Source: Sphaerimonospora thailandensis (GTDB lineage Bacteria; Actinomycetota; Actinomycetes; Streptosporangiales; Streptosporangiaceae). From it: DNA of 64,000 bases. Positions 1-7,799 of this stretch are shown piece by piece; within the stretch, counting starts at the first letter, position 1, and each line of letters starts with the position of its first letter. The stretch is taken from positions 1 through 64,000 of the forward strand of contig NZ_BOOG01000029.1 in assembly GCF_016863115.1 (NCBI RefSeq). The letters are read 5' to 3'. Position numbers and translations under genes: made by a program. The notes under the pieces were generated by a model. That model made no database searches. It was not told the DNA's origin and saw nothing but the letters and a program-made list of their open reading frames with translations.

Positions 1-1143
1 GATCTGGCTTTCCAGGGCGGTTACGCCTTCGTCGGCAACTTCGAGGGCTTCACGATCCACGACATCAGCGACCCGACGCAGCCGAAGGTGACGGCCAGGG
101 TGAAGTGCCCCGGCGGGCAGAACGACATCTCGGTCTCCGGCGACCTGCTGTTCGTCTCGGTCGACATGGCCCGCAGCAACGACACCTGCGAGAGCGGCAG
201 AGGCTCGTTCGCCGACACCAACTGGGAAGGCATCCGGATCTTCGACATCTCGGACAAGGCTCGCCCCCGCTATGTGAAGTCCGTGCAGACCGATTGCGGC
301 TCGCACACGCACACGATCGTTCCGGGGAAGCAGGCGGACCGCCTCTACCTCTACACGTCCTCCACCGGGCAGCCCGAATCCGCGATCTGCCCGGCGCCGC
401 AGGGCATCTCCATCGTCGAGGTGCCGGTCGAGAACCCCGAGGCCGCCCGGGTCGTGGCCAGGCCCCGGCTGTTCGAGACCTGCCACGACGTCACCTCCTA
501 CCCGGAGAAGGACCTGGCCGCCGCGGCGTGCATCGGCGACGGCTGGCTCCTCGACACCTCCGACCCGGTGAAGCCGCGGGTGCTCCAGCGGATCACCGAC
601 AAGGTCAACTTCTCTATCTGGCACTCGGCGACGTTCAACGACGCCGGGACCAAGATCGTCTTCAGTGACGAGCTGGGCGGCGGCGCGCAGCCGACCTGCA
701 GTTCGCCCGACGAGCGCACGAAGGGAGCCGCCGCCATCTACGACCTCACCCCGGACCGGCGGCTGGAACTACGCGGCTACTACAAGATCCCCCGGCTGCA
801 GGGGCCGACGGAGAACTGCGTCGCCCACAACGGGGCGCTGATCCCCGTACCGGGCCGGGACATCATGGTCCAGGCCTGGTATCAGGGGGGCGTCTCGGTC
901 TGGGACTTCACCGACTCCCGACGTCCGCGGGAGATCGCCTTCTTCGAACGCGGGCCGCTGGACCCCAAGCTCCAGCTCGGGGGGTCCTGGTCCGCCTATT
1001 ACTACAACGGCTACATCTACTCCAGCGACATCACCAAGGGTCTCGACGTCCTGCGCCTCGACGACCCGATCACCGATCCCGCCGAGTCCCTGCGACTGAC
1101 CGAGCTCAACGCCCAGACCCAGCGGTCGTACGGCGGAGCCTGA
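1..1143 (+). CDS. LVIVD repeat-containing protein (5' partial)
   Basis: The reading frame is open from base 1, so the N-terminus lies outside the window; about 380 residues are present. The protein carries repeated beta-propeller-like units of the LVIVD type: HDISDPTQPK at the start, then 'IFDISDKARPRYV', 'LLDTSDPVKPRVL' and 'VWDFTDSRRPREI', each a Asp-x-Ser/Thr-Asp turn followed by Pro-Arg/Lys. Such proteins are usually secreted or surface proteins of unknown substrate. No signal peptide can be judged because the start is missing. The protein is rich in paired cysteines, which fits an exported location. The gene converges with the class IV aminotransferase gene 10 bp downstream. The family assignment is good; the function is unknown. 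Confidence 0.8.
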   Translation, partial: DLAFQGGYAFVGNFEGFTIHDISDPTQPKVTARVKCPGGQNDISVSGDLLFVSVDMARSNDTCESGRGSFADTNWEGIRIFDISDKARPRYVKSVQTDCGSHTHTIVPGKQADRLYLYTSSTGQPESAICPAPQGISIVEVPVENPEAARVVARPRLFETCHDVTSYPEKDLAAAACIGDGWLLDTSDPVKPRVLQRITDKVNFSIWHSATFNDAGTKIVFSDELGGGAQPTCSSPDERTKGAAAIYDLTPDRRLELRGYYKIPRLQGPTENCVAHNGALIPVPGRDIMVQAWYQGGVSVWDFTDSRRPREIAFFERGPLDPKLQLGGSWSAYYYNGYIYSSDITKGLDVLRLDDPITDPAESLRLTELNAQTQRSYGGA

Positions 1144-1153
1144 GCAAGCCGGA

Positions 1154-1984
1154 TCAGGGGTCGAGGTCGGCGGCCGACCGCTCGGCGAAGGCCTTCATCG
1201 CCGCCAGTGTGATCGGGCCGGGGGCCTGGGGCAACGCCGTGCCGTCCACCATCCGGATCGGCTGGATGTTGCGGGTCGTGGAGGTGAGGAACGCCTCCTG
1301 GGCCTCGTGCAGCGCGGAGATCGGCACGTCGGCCTCCTCGCCGCCGCACCATTCCAGCGTCAGCGCCCTGGTGACCCCGGCCAGGCAGCCCGAGGCGAGG
1401 GTGGGAGTGATCAGGCGTCCGCCGGTCACGATGAAGATGTTGCTGCCCGTGCCCTCACAGAGGTTCCCGGTCAGGTTCTCGAAGATCGCCTCACCGGCGC
1501 CGCGCTCCTTGGCGTAGGCGAGGGCCTTGGCGTTGTCGCCGTACGACGTGCTCTTGACCCCGGCCAGCGCGCCGCGCTCGTTACGCGGCCACGGCACGAC
1601 GGCGACGTCGGCGGTGGCGGGGAACTGCTTCTGCTCGCCCACGATGACGATCGTGCTCGGACCGGCGGCGCCCCGGTCGGAGCCCAGCGGGCCCGGCCCG
1701 CTGGTGTGGGTGATCCTGATCCTGGCCAGCGGCCACTTCGGCGCGGCGGTCAGGCAGCGGCGCACGCCGTCGGCGATCGCGCCGAGGTCCGGGTCGGGCA
1801 GGTCCATCCGCTTGGCCGACAGCGCCAGGCGGTCCAGGTGCCGGGTCAGGGCGAAGGACTCCCCGTGCGTCGCCTTGACCGTCTCGAACACCCCGTCGCC
1901 GACCATCAGCCCGTGGTCGTAGACCGAGACCACGGCCTTGTCCGGTTCGTACAGCTCCCCGTTCACCCAGATGGGTACCGACAT
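1154..1984 (-). CDS. pabC: Class IV aminotransferase, probable 4-amino-4-deoxychorismate lyase
   Basis: The product of about 276 residues belongs to the fold-type IV PLP enzymes (branched-chain aminotransferase / ADC lyase / D-amino acid aminotransferase). The N-terminal 'WVNGELYEPDKAVVSVYDHG' and 'GDGVFETVK' segments are typical, as are the central 'KSTSYGDNAKALAYAKERGA' stretch with the PLP lysine region and 'NLCEGTGSNIF'. The start was placed at the ATG at 1984, which has AGAGGGAG just upstream; longer in-frame extension would run into pabB. The gene lies 20 bp downstream of pabB in the same direction, so the likely job is release of pyruvate from aminodeoxychorismate to give p-aminobenzoate for folate. 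A branched-chain or D-amino acid aminotransferase role cannot be excluded from sequence alone. Confidence 0.82.
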   Translation of the reverse strand: MSVPIWVNGELYEPDKAVVSVYDHGLMVGDGVFETVKATHGESFALTRHLDRLALSAKRMDLPDPDLGAIADGVRRCLTAAPKWPLARIRITHTSGPGPLGSDRGAAGPSTIVIVGEQKQFPATADVAVVPWPRNERGALAGVKSTSYGDNAKALAYAKERGAGEAIFENLTGNLCEGTGSNIFIVTGGRLITPTLASGCLAGVTRALTLEWCGGEEADVPISALHEAQEAFLTSTTRNIQPIRMVDGTALPQAPGPITLAAMKAFAERSAADLDP

Positions 1985-2004
1985 CTCCCTCTCCGTTCTC
2001 GTCC

Positions 2005-3021
2005 TCACGGCCCGCCCCCCGAAGCGAGCCCGATGAGCCGGGCGGCCTTCAACTCGGTCTCCTGCCACTCCAGCCCGGGGTCGGAGCCCCATGTGATGCC
2101 CGCACCCGTGCCGAAGCAGATCATGTCGTGCTCGACCCAGAATGTGCGGATGCCGACGGCCAGCGCCGCCTGTCTCCGGTCGGCGTCGACCCAGCCCACG
2201 GCCCCACAGTACGGCCCCCTGGGCTGTGGTTCGAGCTCATTGATAATGCGCAGCGCCGAGGATTTCGGGGCGCCGGTCACCGATCCGGGCGGGAAGGTGG
2301 CGGCGAACAATTCCGGCCAGCCGGCTCCGCGCAGCAGCCGCGCCCGGACCGTCGACACCAGGTGGACCAGACCGGGATGCTCCTCGATCTCGAACAGCGA
2401 GGGCACCGAAACGCTGCCCACCTCCGCGACCCGGCCGAGGTCGTTGCGGACCAGGTCGACGATCATCAGGTTCTCCGGGTAGTCCTTGTCGAGCAGGTCG
2501 CCGGCGGTGGCTCCGGTCCCCTTGATCGGCCTGGACTCGATCACGTCGCCGTGCCGTGACAGGTACAGCTCCGGCGACGCCGACACGACCGTCAGGCCGG
2601 GCACGTCGATCACGGCCGCGTGGGGGGCGGGGTTGCCCTCCGCCAGCCGTACGGCGAGGCCGAGCGGGCCGGCCGACCCGCTCCCGGGCAGCGGCGCGGA
2701 CAGGACCCGGCACAGGTTGGCCTGGTAGACCTCGCCGCGCTCGATGTGGGCCCTGATCCGCTGGACGCCGCGTTCGTAGCCGTCCTGGTCGAGCGAGCTG
2801 CGCCAGGCCGTACGGTCCGGCCCGTTCCAGGGGGTCGCGGGGCGGGGCAGCGGCGCGCGGCGCACGTCGCCGAAACGCGCACAGGTGACCTTGCCCTCGT
2901 AGGAGACGACGACCGCCCACCAGCCGGCCCCGTCCAGGGCGGCCAGGTCCGTGGTCACCTCCCGCAATCCGGTGGCCAGGAATCCCCCGATGTGGGCGAA
3001 GGAGTCGTGCACGGATCCCAT
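2005..3021 (-). CDS. pabB: Aminodeoxychorismate synthase component I
   Basis: This 338-residue protein is a chorismate-binding enzyme. The C-terminal catalytic block is clear: 'SRPIKGTGA' (PIKGT, the PabB form, where TrpE has PIAGT), 'NLMIVDLVRNDLGR', 'PPGSVTGAPK' and 'GPYCGAVGW'. It is shorter than anthranilate synthases because the N-terminal tryptophan-binding half is reduced. It should use chorismate and ammonia from a PabA partner to make aminodeoxychorismate. The ATG at 3021 follows GAGAGA. The next gene downstream is the class IV aminotransferase, so the pair forms a p-aminobenzoate operon. No glutamine amidotransferase gene is in the window. Confidence 0.88.
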   Translation of the reverse strand: MGSVHDSFAHIGGFLATGLREVTTDLAALDGAGWWAVVVSYEGKVTCARFGDVRRAPLPRPATPWNGPDRTAWRSSLDQDGYERGVQRIRAHIERGEVYQANLCRVLSAPLPGSGSAGPLGLAVRLAEGNPAPHAAVIDVPGLTVVSASPELYLSRHGDVIESRPIKGTGATAGDLLDKDYPENLMIVDLVRNDLGRVAEVGSVSVPSLFEIEEHPGLVHLVSTVRARLLRGAGWPELFAATFPPGSVTGAPKSSALRIINELEPQPRGPYCGAVGWVDADRRQAALAVGIRTFWVEHDMICFGTGAGITWGSDPGLEWQETELKAARLIGLASGGGP

Positions 3022-3125
3022 TCTCTCAGCGCGGCCCGGCGTCTCGGCCCGGCGTCGTTGGTGGAATGGGTCAGCCGCCCCGGCCTGATGATCGAGGTCG
3101 AGGTGGTCGCGGCGACGTCCTGACG

Positions 3126-4673
3126 TCAGGCCAGCGGGCCGGTGACGGACTCGGCGGCGGCCGGCACCGAGCCGTCGGCGACGAGCCGGACGACCGCCTC
3201 GATCTCCGGGGCGAGGAACCGGTCCGCGCCCGGTCCCGCCACCACCTCGCGCAGCAACGCCACGACCGAGCCGGTGCCGGGGGCGGGCTCGTGCGGCCGG
3301 CGCAGATCGATGGCCCGGGCGGCGGTCAGGATCTCGATCGCCAGCACCCGGGTGAGGCCGTCCAGGGCCCGGCGCAGCTTTCGCCCGGCGGACCACCCCA
3401 TCGAGACGTGGTCCTCCTGCATCGCGGAGCTCGGGATCGAGTCGACGCTGGCGGGCGCGGCCAGGCGCTTGAGCTCGGACACGATCGCGGCCTGCGTGTA
3501 CTGGGCGATCATGTGCCCGGAGTCCACGCCCGGGTCGTCGGCCAGGAACGGCGGGAGGCCGTGGCTGCGCGCGACGTCCAGCATCCGGTCGGTCCGCCGC
3601 TCGGCCATCGACGCCACGTCCGCGACCGCGATGGCCAGGAAGTCCAGGACGTACCCGACGGGGGCGCCGTGGAAGTTGCCGTTGGACTCCACCCGCCCGT
3701 CGGCGAGCACCACCGGGTTGTCGATGGCGCTGGCCAGCTCCCGCGAGGCCACGAGGGCGGCGTGGGCGACGGTGTCGCGGGCCGCTCCGGCGACCTGGGG
3801 GGCGCAGCGCAGCGAGTAGGCGTCCTGGACGCGGGTGCAGGAGCCGTCCCGGTGCGAGGCCATGATGCCCGAGTCGCGCAGCAGTGCCCGCATGTTGGCC
3901 GCGGCGGCGGCCTGGCCCGGGTGCGGGCGCAGCGCCTGGAGGTCGGCCGCGAACACGTGGTCGGTGCCGAGCAGGGCCTCCACGCTCATGGCCGCGCCGA
4001 TGTCGGCGGTCTTCAGCAGGCGGGTCAGGTCGTCGATGGCGAGCACGAGCATGCCCAGCATGCCGTCGGTGCCGTTGATCAGGGCCAGCCCCTCCTTGGC
4101 GGCCAGCTCGACGGGCTCGATGCGGCATTCCTTCAGCACGTCGGCCGCGGGCCTGACCTGCCCGCCGGCGTCACGGACGACGCCCTCCCCCATGATGGTC
4201 AAAGCGACGTGCGCCAGTGGGGCGAGGTCGCCCGAGCAGCCCAGGCTGCCGTACTCGTGGACCACCGGGGTGACGCGGGCGTTGAGCAGCGCCTCCAGCA
4301 CCCGCGCGGTCTCCGGGCGGACTCCCGTGTGCCCGGTGGCGAGCGTGTGCAGCCGCAGCAGCATCAGCGCCCGCGTCACCTCGACCTCCACCTCCGGGCC
4401 GGAGCCGGCCGCGTGGGAGCGGACCAGGCTGCGCTGGAGCCGGGCCCGCATCGACGGCTCGATGTGCAGGGTCGCCAGGGCCCCGAACCCGGTGGACACG
4501 CCGTAGGCGGGGGTCTCGGCCCGCGCGAGCTCCTCCACCCTGCTCCGGGACGCGGCCATCTTCGCGATGGCGTCGTCGGTCAGCCGTACGGCCGTGCCGT
4601 ACCTGGCGATCCGGACGACGTCGGTGAAGGACAGCGGCTCTGGCCCGACCGCCACGACCTCGTTGTCGCGCAT
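3126..4673 (-). CDS. hutH: Histidine ammonia-lyase
   Basis: The enzyme of 515 residues converts L-histidine to urocanate and ammonia, the first step of histidine breakdown. The MIO prosthetic-group region reads 'GSLGCSGDLAPLAH', with Cys-Ser-Gly instead of the commoner Ala-Ser-Gly; the family pattern tolerates either. Further family signatures are 'YGVSTGFGALA', 'NGTDGMLGML', 'RVQDAYSLRCAPQV', 'NPVVLADGRVESNGNFHG' and 'SSAMQEDHVSMG'. The ATG at 4673 is preferred over an upstream GTG at 4691 because GAGAGAG lies seven bases upstream of it. No other hut gene is adjacent. The gene is followed downstream by pabB across a gap of about 100 bp. Confidence 0.95.
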   Translation of the reverse strand: MRDNEVVAVGPEPLSFTDVVRIARYGTAVRLTDDAIAKMAASRSRVEELARAETPAYGVSTGFGALATLHIEPSMRARLQRSLVRSHAAGSGPEVEVEVTRALMLLRLHTLATGHTGVRPETARVLEALLNARVTPVVHEYGSLGCSGDLAPLAHVALTIMGEGVVRDAGGQVRPAADVLKECRIEPVELAAKEGLALINGTDGMLGMLVLAIDDLTRLLKTADIGAAMSVEALLGTDHVFAADLQALRPHPGQAAAAANMRALLRDSGIMASHRDGSCTRVQDAYSLRCAPQVAGAARDTVAHAALVASRELASAIDNPVVLADGRVESNGNFHGAPVGYVLDFLAIAVADVASMAERRTDRMLDVARSHGLPPFLADDPGVDSGHMIAQYTQAAIVSELKRLAAPASVDSIPSSAMQEDHVSMGWSAGRKLRRALDGLTRVLAIEILTAARAIDLRRPHEPAPGTGSVVALLREVVAGPGADRFLAPEIEAVVRLVADGSVPAAAESVTGPLA

Positions 4674-4753
4674 CTTCCAACTCTCTCGCACCGGGGGAAG
4701 TCATCTGTTGTAACCAGCGTATCGGAGGTTGGGTCCTTACTTCTCGGCACGAT

Positions 4754-4782
4754 TTGGGGAGCGGACGGGAATTGGATAAGGT
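4754..4782 (+). promoter_or_regulatory. Candidate promoter of the tRNA-Gly/Cys/Val array
   Basis: TTGGGG at 4754-4759 is followed by a 17-bp spacer and TAAGGT at 4777-4782, close to the actinobacterial housekeeping sigma pattern. The predicted transcription start near 4789 would leave a leader of about 25 nt before the tRNA-Gly. This rests on motif and spacing only. Confidence 0.5.
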
Positions 4783-4813
4783 GCTCTGCGTGAGTCCGGC
4801 TCACGGACGACAC

Positions 4814-4886
4814 GCGGAAGTGGCTCAGTTGGTAGAGCATCACCTTGCCAAGGTGAGGGTCGCGGGTTCGAATCCCGTCTTCCGCT
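4814..4886 (+). tRNA. tRNA-Gly (GCC), copy 1
   Basis: The acceptor arms GCGGAAG (4814-4820) and CTTCCGC (4879-4885) pair perfectly and T4886 is the discriminator. The anticodon loop TTGCCAA gives anticodon GCC, and the T-loop is GGGTTCGAATCCC. CCA is not encoded. The same 73-nt gene recurs at 22722 and 31588. Confidence 0.97.
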
Positions 4887-4899
4887 CGCGGCTACACCT

Positions 4900-4970
4900 G
4901 GTGGAGTGGCCGAGAGGCGAGGCAGCGGCCTGCAAAGCCGCGCACACGGGTTCAAATCCCGTCTCCACCT
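4900..4970 (+). tRNA. tRNA-Cys (GCA), copy 1
   Basis: The acceptor stem pairs GGTGGAG with CTCCACC and the discriminator is T. The anticodon stem CGGCC..., loop CTGCAAA gives anticodon GCA. It lies 13 nt after tRNA-Gly and 5 nt before tRNA-Val, so the three are probably one transcript. The second copy at 22826 differs by one base in the variable/T-stem junction. Confidence 0.97.
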
Positions 4971-4975
4971 CTTGA

Positions 4976-5050
4976 GGGCGATTAGCTCAGCGGGAGAGCG
5001 CTTCCCTGACACGGAAGAGGTCACTGGTTCAATCCCAGTATCGCCCACCA
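4976..5050 (+). tRNA. tRNA-Val (GAC), copy 1, with encoded CCA
   Basis: GGGCGAT pairs with ATCGCCC, the discriminator is A5047 and bases 5048-5050 encode CCA. The anticodon loop CTGACAC gives GAC (valine). A second copy at 31671 is identical through the discriminator but has no encoded CCA. Confidence 0.97.
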
Positions 5051-5064
5051 CGAAGTCCCAGATC

Positions 5065-5099
5065 AGAGGCCGGATCCCAAGACCGCGGATCCGGCCTCT
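5065..5099. terminator. Hairpin terminator after the tRNA array
   Basis: A 13-bp perfect inverted repeat (AGAGGCCGGATCC and its complement) with a 9-nt loop lies just after tRNA-Val and just before the 3' end of the convergent PAP2 gene. There is no strong T-run, so it could serve both directions as a weak or processing signal. Confidence 0.6.
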
Positions 5100-5120
5100 C
5101 GATCGTTTGCCTGTCACGCT

Positions 5121-5825
5121 TCATCCTGGCCGTGTCGTTGGGATGGTGCCGGCGGCCCGATGCCTCCGATGTGCGAGGGCCAGGACGAGCAGTCCGAGCA
5201 GCGCCGTCCAGACGGCGGCGAGCAGCCAGCCCGCCACGACATCGGTGAGCCAGTGCACGCCCAGGTAGACCCGGCTGGCCCCGACGCCCAGCGCCCACAG
5301 CCCCGGCACGGCGAGCAGCACGGGACGTGCCCGCCCGCGCACGCCACGCGCGATCCCGACGGTGAGGACGACGGCGGTGATCGCGGAGGTCGTGGTGTGT
5401 CCCGACGGCATGGCGAACCCGCTCGCGGTCCAGGCCCAGTCCACAGAGGGCGGCCGTGGCCGGTGAACGCCGACTGCGAGCACGAGGCGCACGATTTGGC
5501 CCAGGCCGAGAACGGCCACACCCGCGAGGGCGCCGCGCCACCGGATGCGGCGGCAGGCCAGCAGACCGCCTGCCGCCGCGAAAGGATAGGTCGCGAATCC
5601 GGTGCCGGACGTGGTCACCACCACCGCGACGTTCACCGCGACGCGCCCGCGGTGGGTGAGCGCCCAGCGATGGGCGTCGACGTCTACCGGGTAGGGCGCT
5701 CCGTGCCGTTCCACGGTCGCCACCGCCAACACGGTGAGCAGCACCGCGGACAGCACGGCGAATCCCGCCGGCACGTGTACCGCCCGGCGCCGCGGGCCCG
5801 GATGTCTGTCTTCGCCGTCCACCAC
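5121..5825 (-). CDS. PAP2-family membrane phosphatase
   Basis: The integral membrane protein of 234 residues carries the PAP2 signature: an Arg-Pro motif 'GVHRPRPPS', the 'MPSGHTTTS' motif with the catalytic-region His, and the final 'SRVYLGVHWLTDVVAG' with Arg and His. About six hydrophobic segments are visible. Members remove phosphate from lipid phosphates such as undecaprenyl pyrophosphate or phosphatidic acid at the membrane; the substrate is unknown here. The GTG at 5825 was chosen as the first in-frame start; GGGCGGGAT upstream may serve as a weak Shine-Dalgarno. The gene follows crcB by 36 bp on the same strand, so it may be read through from the fluoride locus. Confidence 0.85.
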   Translation of the reverse strand: MVDGEDRHPGPRRRAVHVPAGFAVLSAVLLTVLAVATVERHGAPYPVDVDAHRWALTHRGRVAVNVAVVVTTSGTGFATYPFAAAGGLLACRRIRWRGALAGVAVLGLGQIVRLVLAVGVHRPRPPSVDWAWTASGFAMPSGHTTTSAITAVVLTVGIARGVRGRARPVLLAVPGLWALGVGASRVYLGVHWLTDVVAGWLLAAVWTALLGLLVLALAHRRHRAAGTIPTTRPG

Positions 5826-5861
5826 CCCAGCATCCCGCCCGGCTTCGTCATCTGGCGAGGA

Positions 5862-6233
5862 TCACGCGAAGAGGCCGGCGAGGGCGTGGCCTCCGGCGGC
5901 GGCCAGGACGCCGAGGAGCAGGCTGCCGACGGCATTGAGCCCGGCTTCCCGAAACGATCCTTCCTCAAGCAGGCGCACGGTCTCGAAGCCGAAGGTGCTG
6001 AAGGTGGTGAGCGCCCCGCAGAAGCCGGTCCCGGCGAGCATGACCACCTCCTGCGGCAGCCCCAGGCCGGATCTGGCGCCGAGCAGGAATCCGAGGATGA
6101 GCGACCCGACGAGGTTGACCGTGAGGGTGCCCCAGGGGAAGACGCTGTCGTGGCGTCGCTGGACGAACCGGTCGATCAGGTAGCGTGCGGGCGCGCCGAC
6201 GGCTCCGCCGAGGAAGACGAGCAGGAGCGTCAT
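5862..6233 (-). CDS. crcB: Fluoride channel CrcB/Fluc, second copy
   Basis: This small membrane protein of 123 residues with four hydrophobic segments contains the Fluc hallmarks 'GGAVGAPARYLID', 'PWGTLTVNLVGS' (Asn of the channel) and 'GFCGALTTFSTF' with the Phe-box and central Thr/Ser. Fluc channels export fluoride and work as dual-topology dimers; paired genes often encode heterodimers with opposite orientation. The ATG at 6233 overlaps the stop of the preceding crcB by four bases (ATGA), so the two are translationally coupled. The gene lies downstream of the fluoride riboswitch at 6975-7080. Confidence 0.95.
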   Translation of the reverse strand: MTLLLVFLGGAVGAPARYLIDRFVQRRHDSVFPWGTLTVNLVGSLILGFLLGARSGLGLPQEVVMLAGTGFCGALTTFSTFGFETVRLLEEGSFREAGLNAVGSLLLGVLAAAGGHALAGLFA

Positions 6234-6793
6234 GAGGCCGTCTCCGCCGCCGGTTCCTTCCCCTGCCGTACGGGCAGGCCGGCGATGGTCCGGGCGAGGA
6301 CGATGCCGGCCCAGACGGCGGCCGGTCCGGCGGTCAGGCTCGCGGCGGTGTAGGCGGCGCCCGGCGTCCAGGCCCCGCGGGATGCGAGGTCGACGATCTC
6401 GGTGGTGAAGGTGGAGAACGTGGTGAATCCGCCGAGGAAGCCGACCCCGAGGAAGGGCCGCGTATAACGGCTGGGCGGCCACACGTCCAGGACGAACACC
6501 ATCAGGGCGCCGAGCGCGAAGCAGCCGATGGCGTTGACGAGGAACGTCGCCCACGGGAAGGCCCCGGGCTGGGCGGGGATCGCCTGGCCGGCCAGGTAGC
6601 GGGTGAGGCTGCCCAGGCCGCCGCCGGCCGCGATCATCGCGATGATGTCCCAGGTCCGTCTGCGACCTCTCGGGAAACGCGACGCCGGCGGCCGGAAGGC
6701 ATCCCGTTCCGGATGAGCGCGTTCATCGCGGACATCTACGTCGGGGTCGATGGGCAGGTCGCCTGGAGATTCGTTCGACGGGCGTCGGCGCAT
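6230..6793 (-). CDS. crcB: Fluoride channel CrcB/Fluc, first copy with long N-terminal tail
   Basis: The protein has 187 residues, longer than the usual 120-130, because about 60 hydrophilic, Arg/Pro/Asp-rich residues precede the channel domain. The channel part shows 'GGGLGSLTRYLA', 'PWATFLVNAIGC' and 'GFLGGFTTFSTFTTE'. The ATG at 6793 is preceded by GGGAGGACCG, a good ribosome site; more upstream starts lack one. It overlaps the second crcB by four bases and probably forms a heterodimer with it. The riboswitch with intrinsic terminator lies about 180 bp upstream on the same strand, so the operon should switch on when fluoride accumulates. Confidence 0.93.
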   Translation of the reverse strand: MRRRPSNESPGDLPIDPDVDVRDERAHPERDAFRPPASRFPRGRRRTWDIIAMIAAGGGLGSLTRYLAGQAIPAQPGAFPWATFLVNAIGCFALGALMVFVLDVWPPSRYTRPFLGVGFLGGFTTFSTFTTEIVDLASRGAWTPGAAYTAASLTAGPAAVWAGIVLARTIAGLPVRQGKEPAAETAS

Positions 6794-6974
6794 CGGTCCT
6801 CCCTGGGATGAGCAGGAATTCGGGCAGGTCTTCGTGCCCTGTCTCGACATGGTCGTGATGATGAAGACGGGCAAGGGTGGACCGTTGCGGCATCGGACGA
6901 TGGAGGGTCACCGGACGATGAGAACGGAGCAGTGGACGTGCCGGCCCCCATGTTCCGCCCTCCTCCGAAACGAC

Positions 6975-7001
6975 AAAAGCTCCCGACGTGTCGTCAGGAG
7001 C
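6975..7001 (-). terminator. Intrinsic terminator of the fluoride riboswitch
   Basis: On the minus strand GCTCCTGACG pairs with CGTCGGGAGC around an ACA loop (10 pairs, one G-T), followed by TTTT at 6978-6975. The left arm overlaps the end of the aptamer (GGCTCCTGA), giving mutually exclusive folding. Confidence 0.88.
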
Positions 7002-7080
7002 CATCAGCCGTCAGCGGCGGTTCGGGCGGCAGTGGATGGGAAGTGATCGACGAATGCCGCCCCGGCGGGATCCATCGCCG
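6975..7080 (-). promoter_or_regulatory. Fluoride riboswitch (crcB motif) with terminator platform
   Basis: Read on the minus strand, the aptamer starts with GGCGATGGATCCCGCC (7079 downwards), continues through a GC-rich variable stem, and has the conserved GAACCGCC then GGCTGATGGCTCCTGA. This matches the known crcB-motif pattern: GGCGATG...CGCC, AACCGC and CTGATGGC..CT. The 3' part of the aptamer merges into a 10-bp hairpin (6979-7001) followed by TTTT, so ligand binding can decide between termination and read-through. It lies directly upstream of the two crcB genes, as expected. Fluoride should stabilise the aptamer and prevent the terminator. Confidence 0.9.
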
Positions 7081-7088
7081 TACGGATC

Positions 7089-7119
7089 AGTCTAGGCGTA
7101 CGGATTCGGGAATCGTCAA
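7089..7119 (-). promoter_or_regulatory. Promoter of the riboswitch-crcB transcript
   Basis: On the minus strand TTGACG (7119-7114) and TAGACT (7094-7089) are separated by 19 bp, slightly long. The expected start about seven bases downstream falls just before the first aptamer base near 7080, which supports the call. Confidence 0.65.
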
Positions 7120-7153
7120 TCCCCACAGGGGCACGATGACTGATTCAGGAGGA

Positions 7154-7328
7154 ATGTTTCAGGAGGTAGATCTGCTCGCGTGAGCGGGCATTCTCCAGCG
7201 AACAGCCTCAGTCCCCGGCCCGGCCCGGGTGAACACGTGCTCTGCAGGAGGCGGCCGCCCAGTCGACCGAGTTGATCCGGACGCTGGAGCGCCATGCCAG
7301 GGACTACGAGGAAGGGAGCCGGAGGTGA
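7154..7328 (+). pseudogene. Probable remnant of a gene upstream of the DUF190 gene
   Basis: Two pieces of coding character stand between the crcB promoter and the DUF190 gene. First, ATG at 7154 follows a strong AGGAGG and reads only nine codons before TGA at 7181. Second, a GC3-rich frame from about 7233 to TGA 7326-7328 encodes a tail containing '[19 protein letters not shown]' and 'RDYEEGSRR', but is preceded by an in-frame TGA (7230) and has no start. Its stop overlaps the DUF190 GTG in a GTGA arrangement, as expected for a formerly coupled upstream gene. The identity of the lost gene is unknown. Confidence 0.4.
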
Positions 7329-7708
7329 AACTGCATGGTCATGCCAAGCGACTGATGATCTTTATCGGGGAGACCGATCAGTACCGGCGCCGGCCGCTGT
7401 ACGCCGAGATCGTGCATCGGGCGCACAAGATGGGCCTGGCCGGGGCGAGCGTCTTCCGCGGCCTGGAAGGCTACGGGGCCTCCTCACTGATCCACACCAG
7501 CCGCCTGCTGTCGCTGAGTGAGGACCTGCCGGTCGCCATCGTCATCGTCGACACCCGGGAGCAGATCGATGCCTTCCTCCCCGAACTCGACGAGATGGTC
7601 ACCGAGGGCCTCGTCCTCGTCGACGAAGTCGAGGCCCACCGCTACATCGACCAGCGCGGAAGCCGCGTTCGCTCCTCGTGGTGGCGCCCGTGGCAGTCCG
7701 CCGGATGA
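7325..7708 (+). CDS. DUF190 domain protein
   Basis: The product of 127 residues is a ferredoxin-fold DUF190 protein: '[19 protein letters not shown]' at the N-terminus, then '[21 protein letters not shown]' (two pieces of the same helix) and '[20 protein letters not shown]', with '[13 protein letters not shown]' and '[13 protein letters not shown]' at the end. The family is PII-like and of unknown biochemical role; it is often encoded next to crcB, which fits here. The GTG at 7325 has GGGAG six bases upstream and overlaps the stop of a decayed upstream frame. The last 15 residues (Arg/Trp/Ser rich) extend past the usual domain. A signal-sensing role for fluoride export is inferred from context only. 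Confidence 0.85.
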   Translation: MKLHGHAKRLMIFIGETDQYRRRPLYAEIVHRAHKMGLAGASVFRGLEGYGASSLIHTSRLLSLSEDLPVAIVIVDTREQIDAFLPELDEMVTEGLVLVDEVEAHRYIDQRGSRVRSSWWRPWQSAG

Positions 7709-7799
7709 CACGCGGACCGCCCTCCCGCGTCGGCACGTCCTGCTGTGCCCGCAACCATTCGGCGTCACGCCCATGGCGGGCGAGACGTACGATTCTCGG

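Noticed and set aside
2128-2559. Many long ORFs antisense to or out of frame with real genes (for example opposite pabB, hutH, helicase, glmS)
   Set aside because: They are by-products of high GC content: Arg/Ala/Gly/Pro-rich translations with no motifs, overlapping well-supported genes over their full length.
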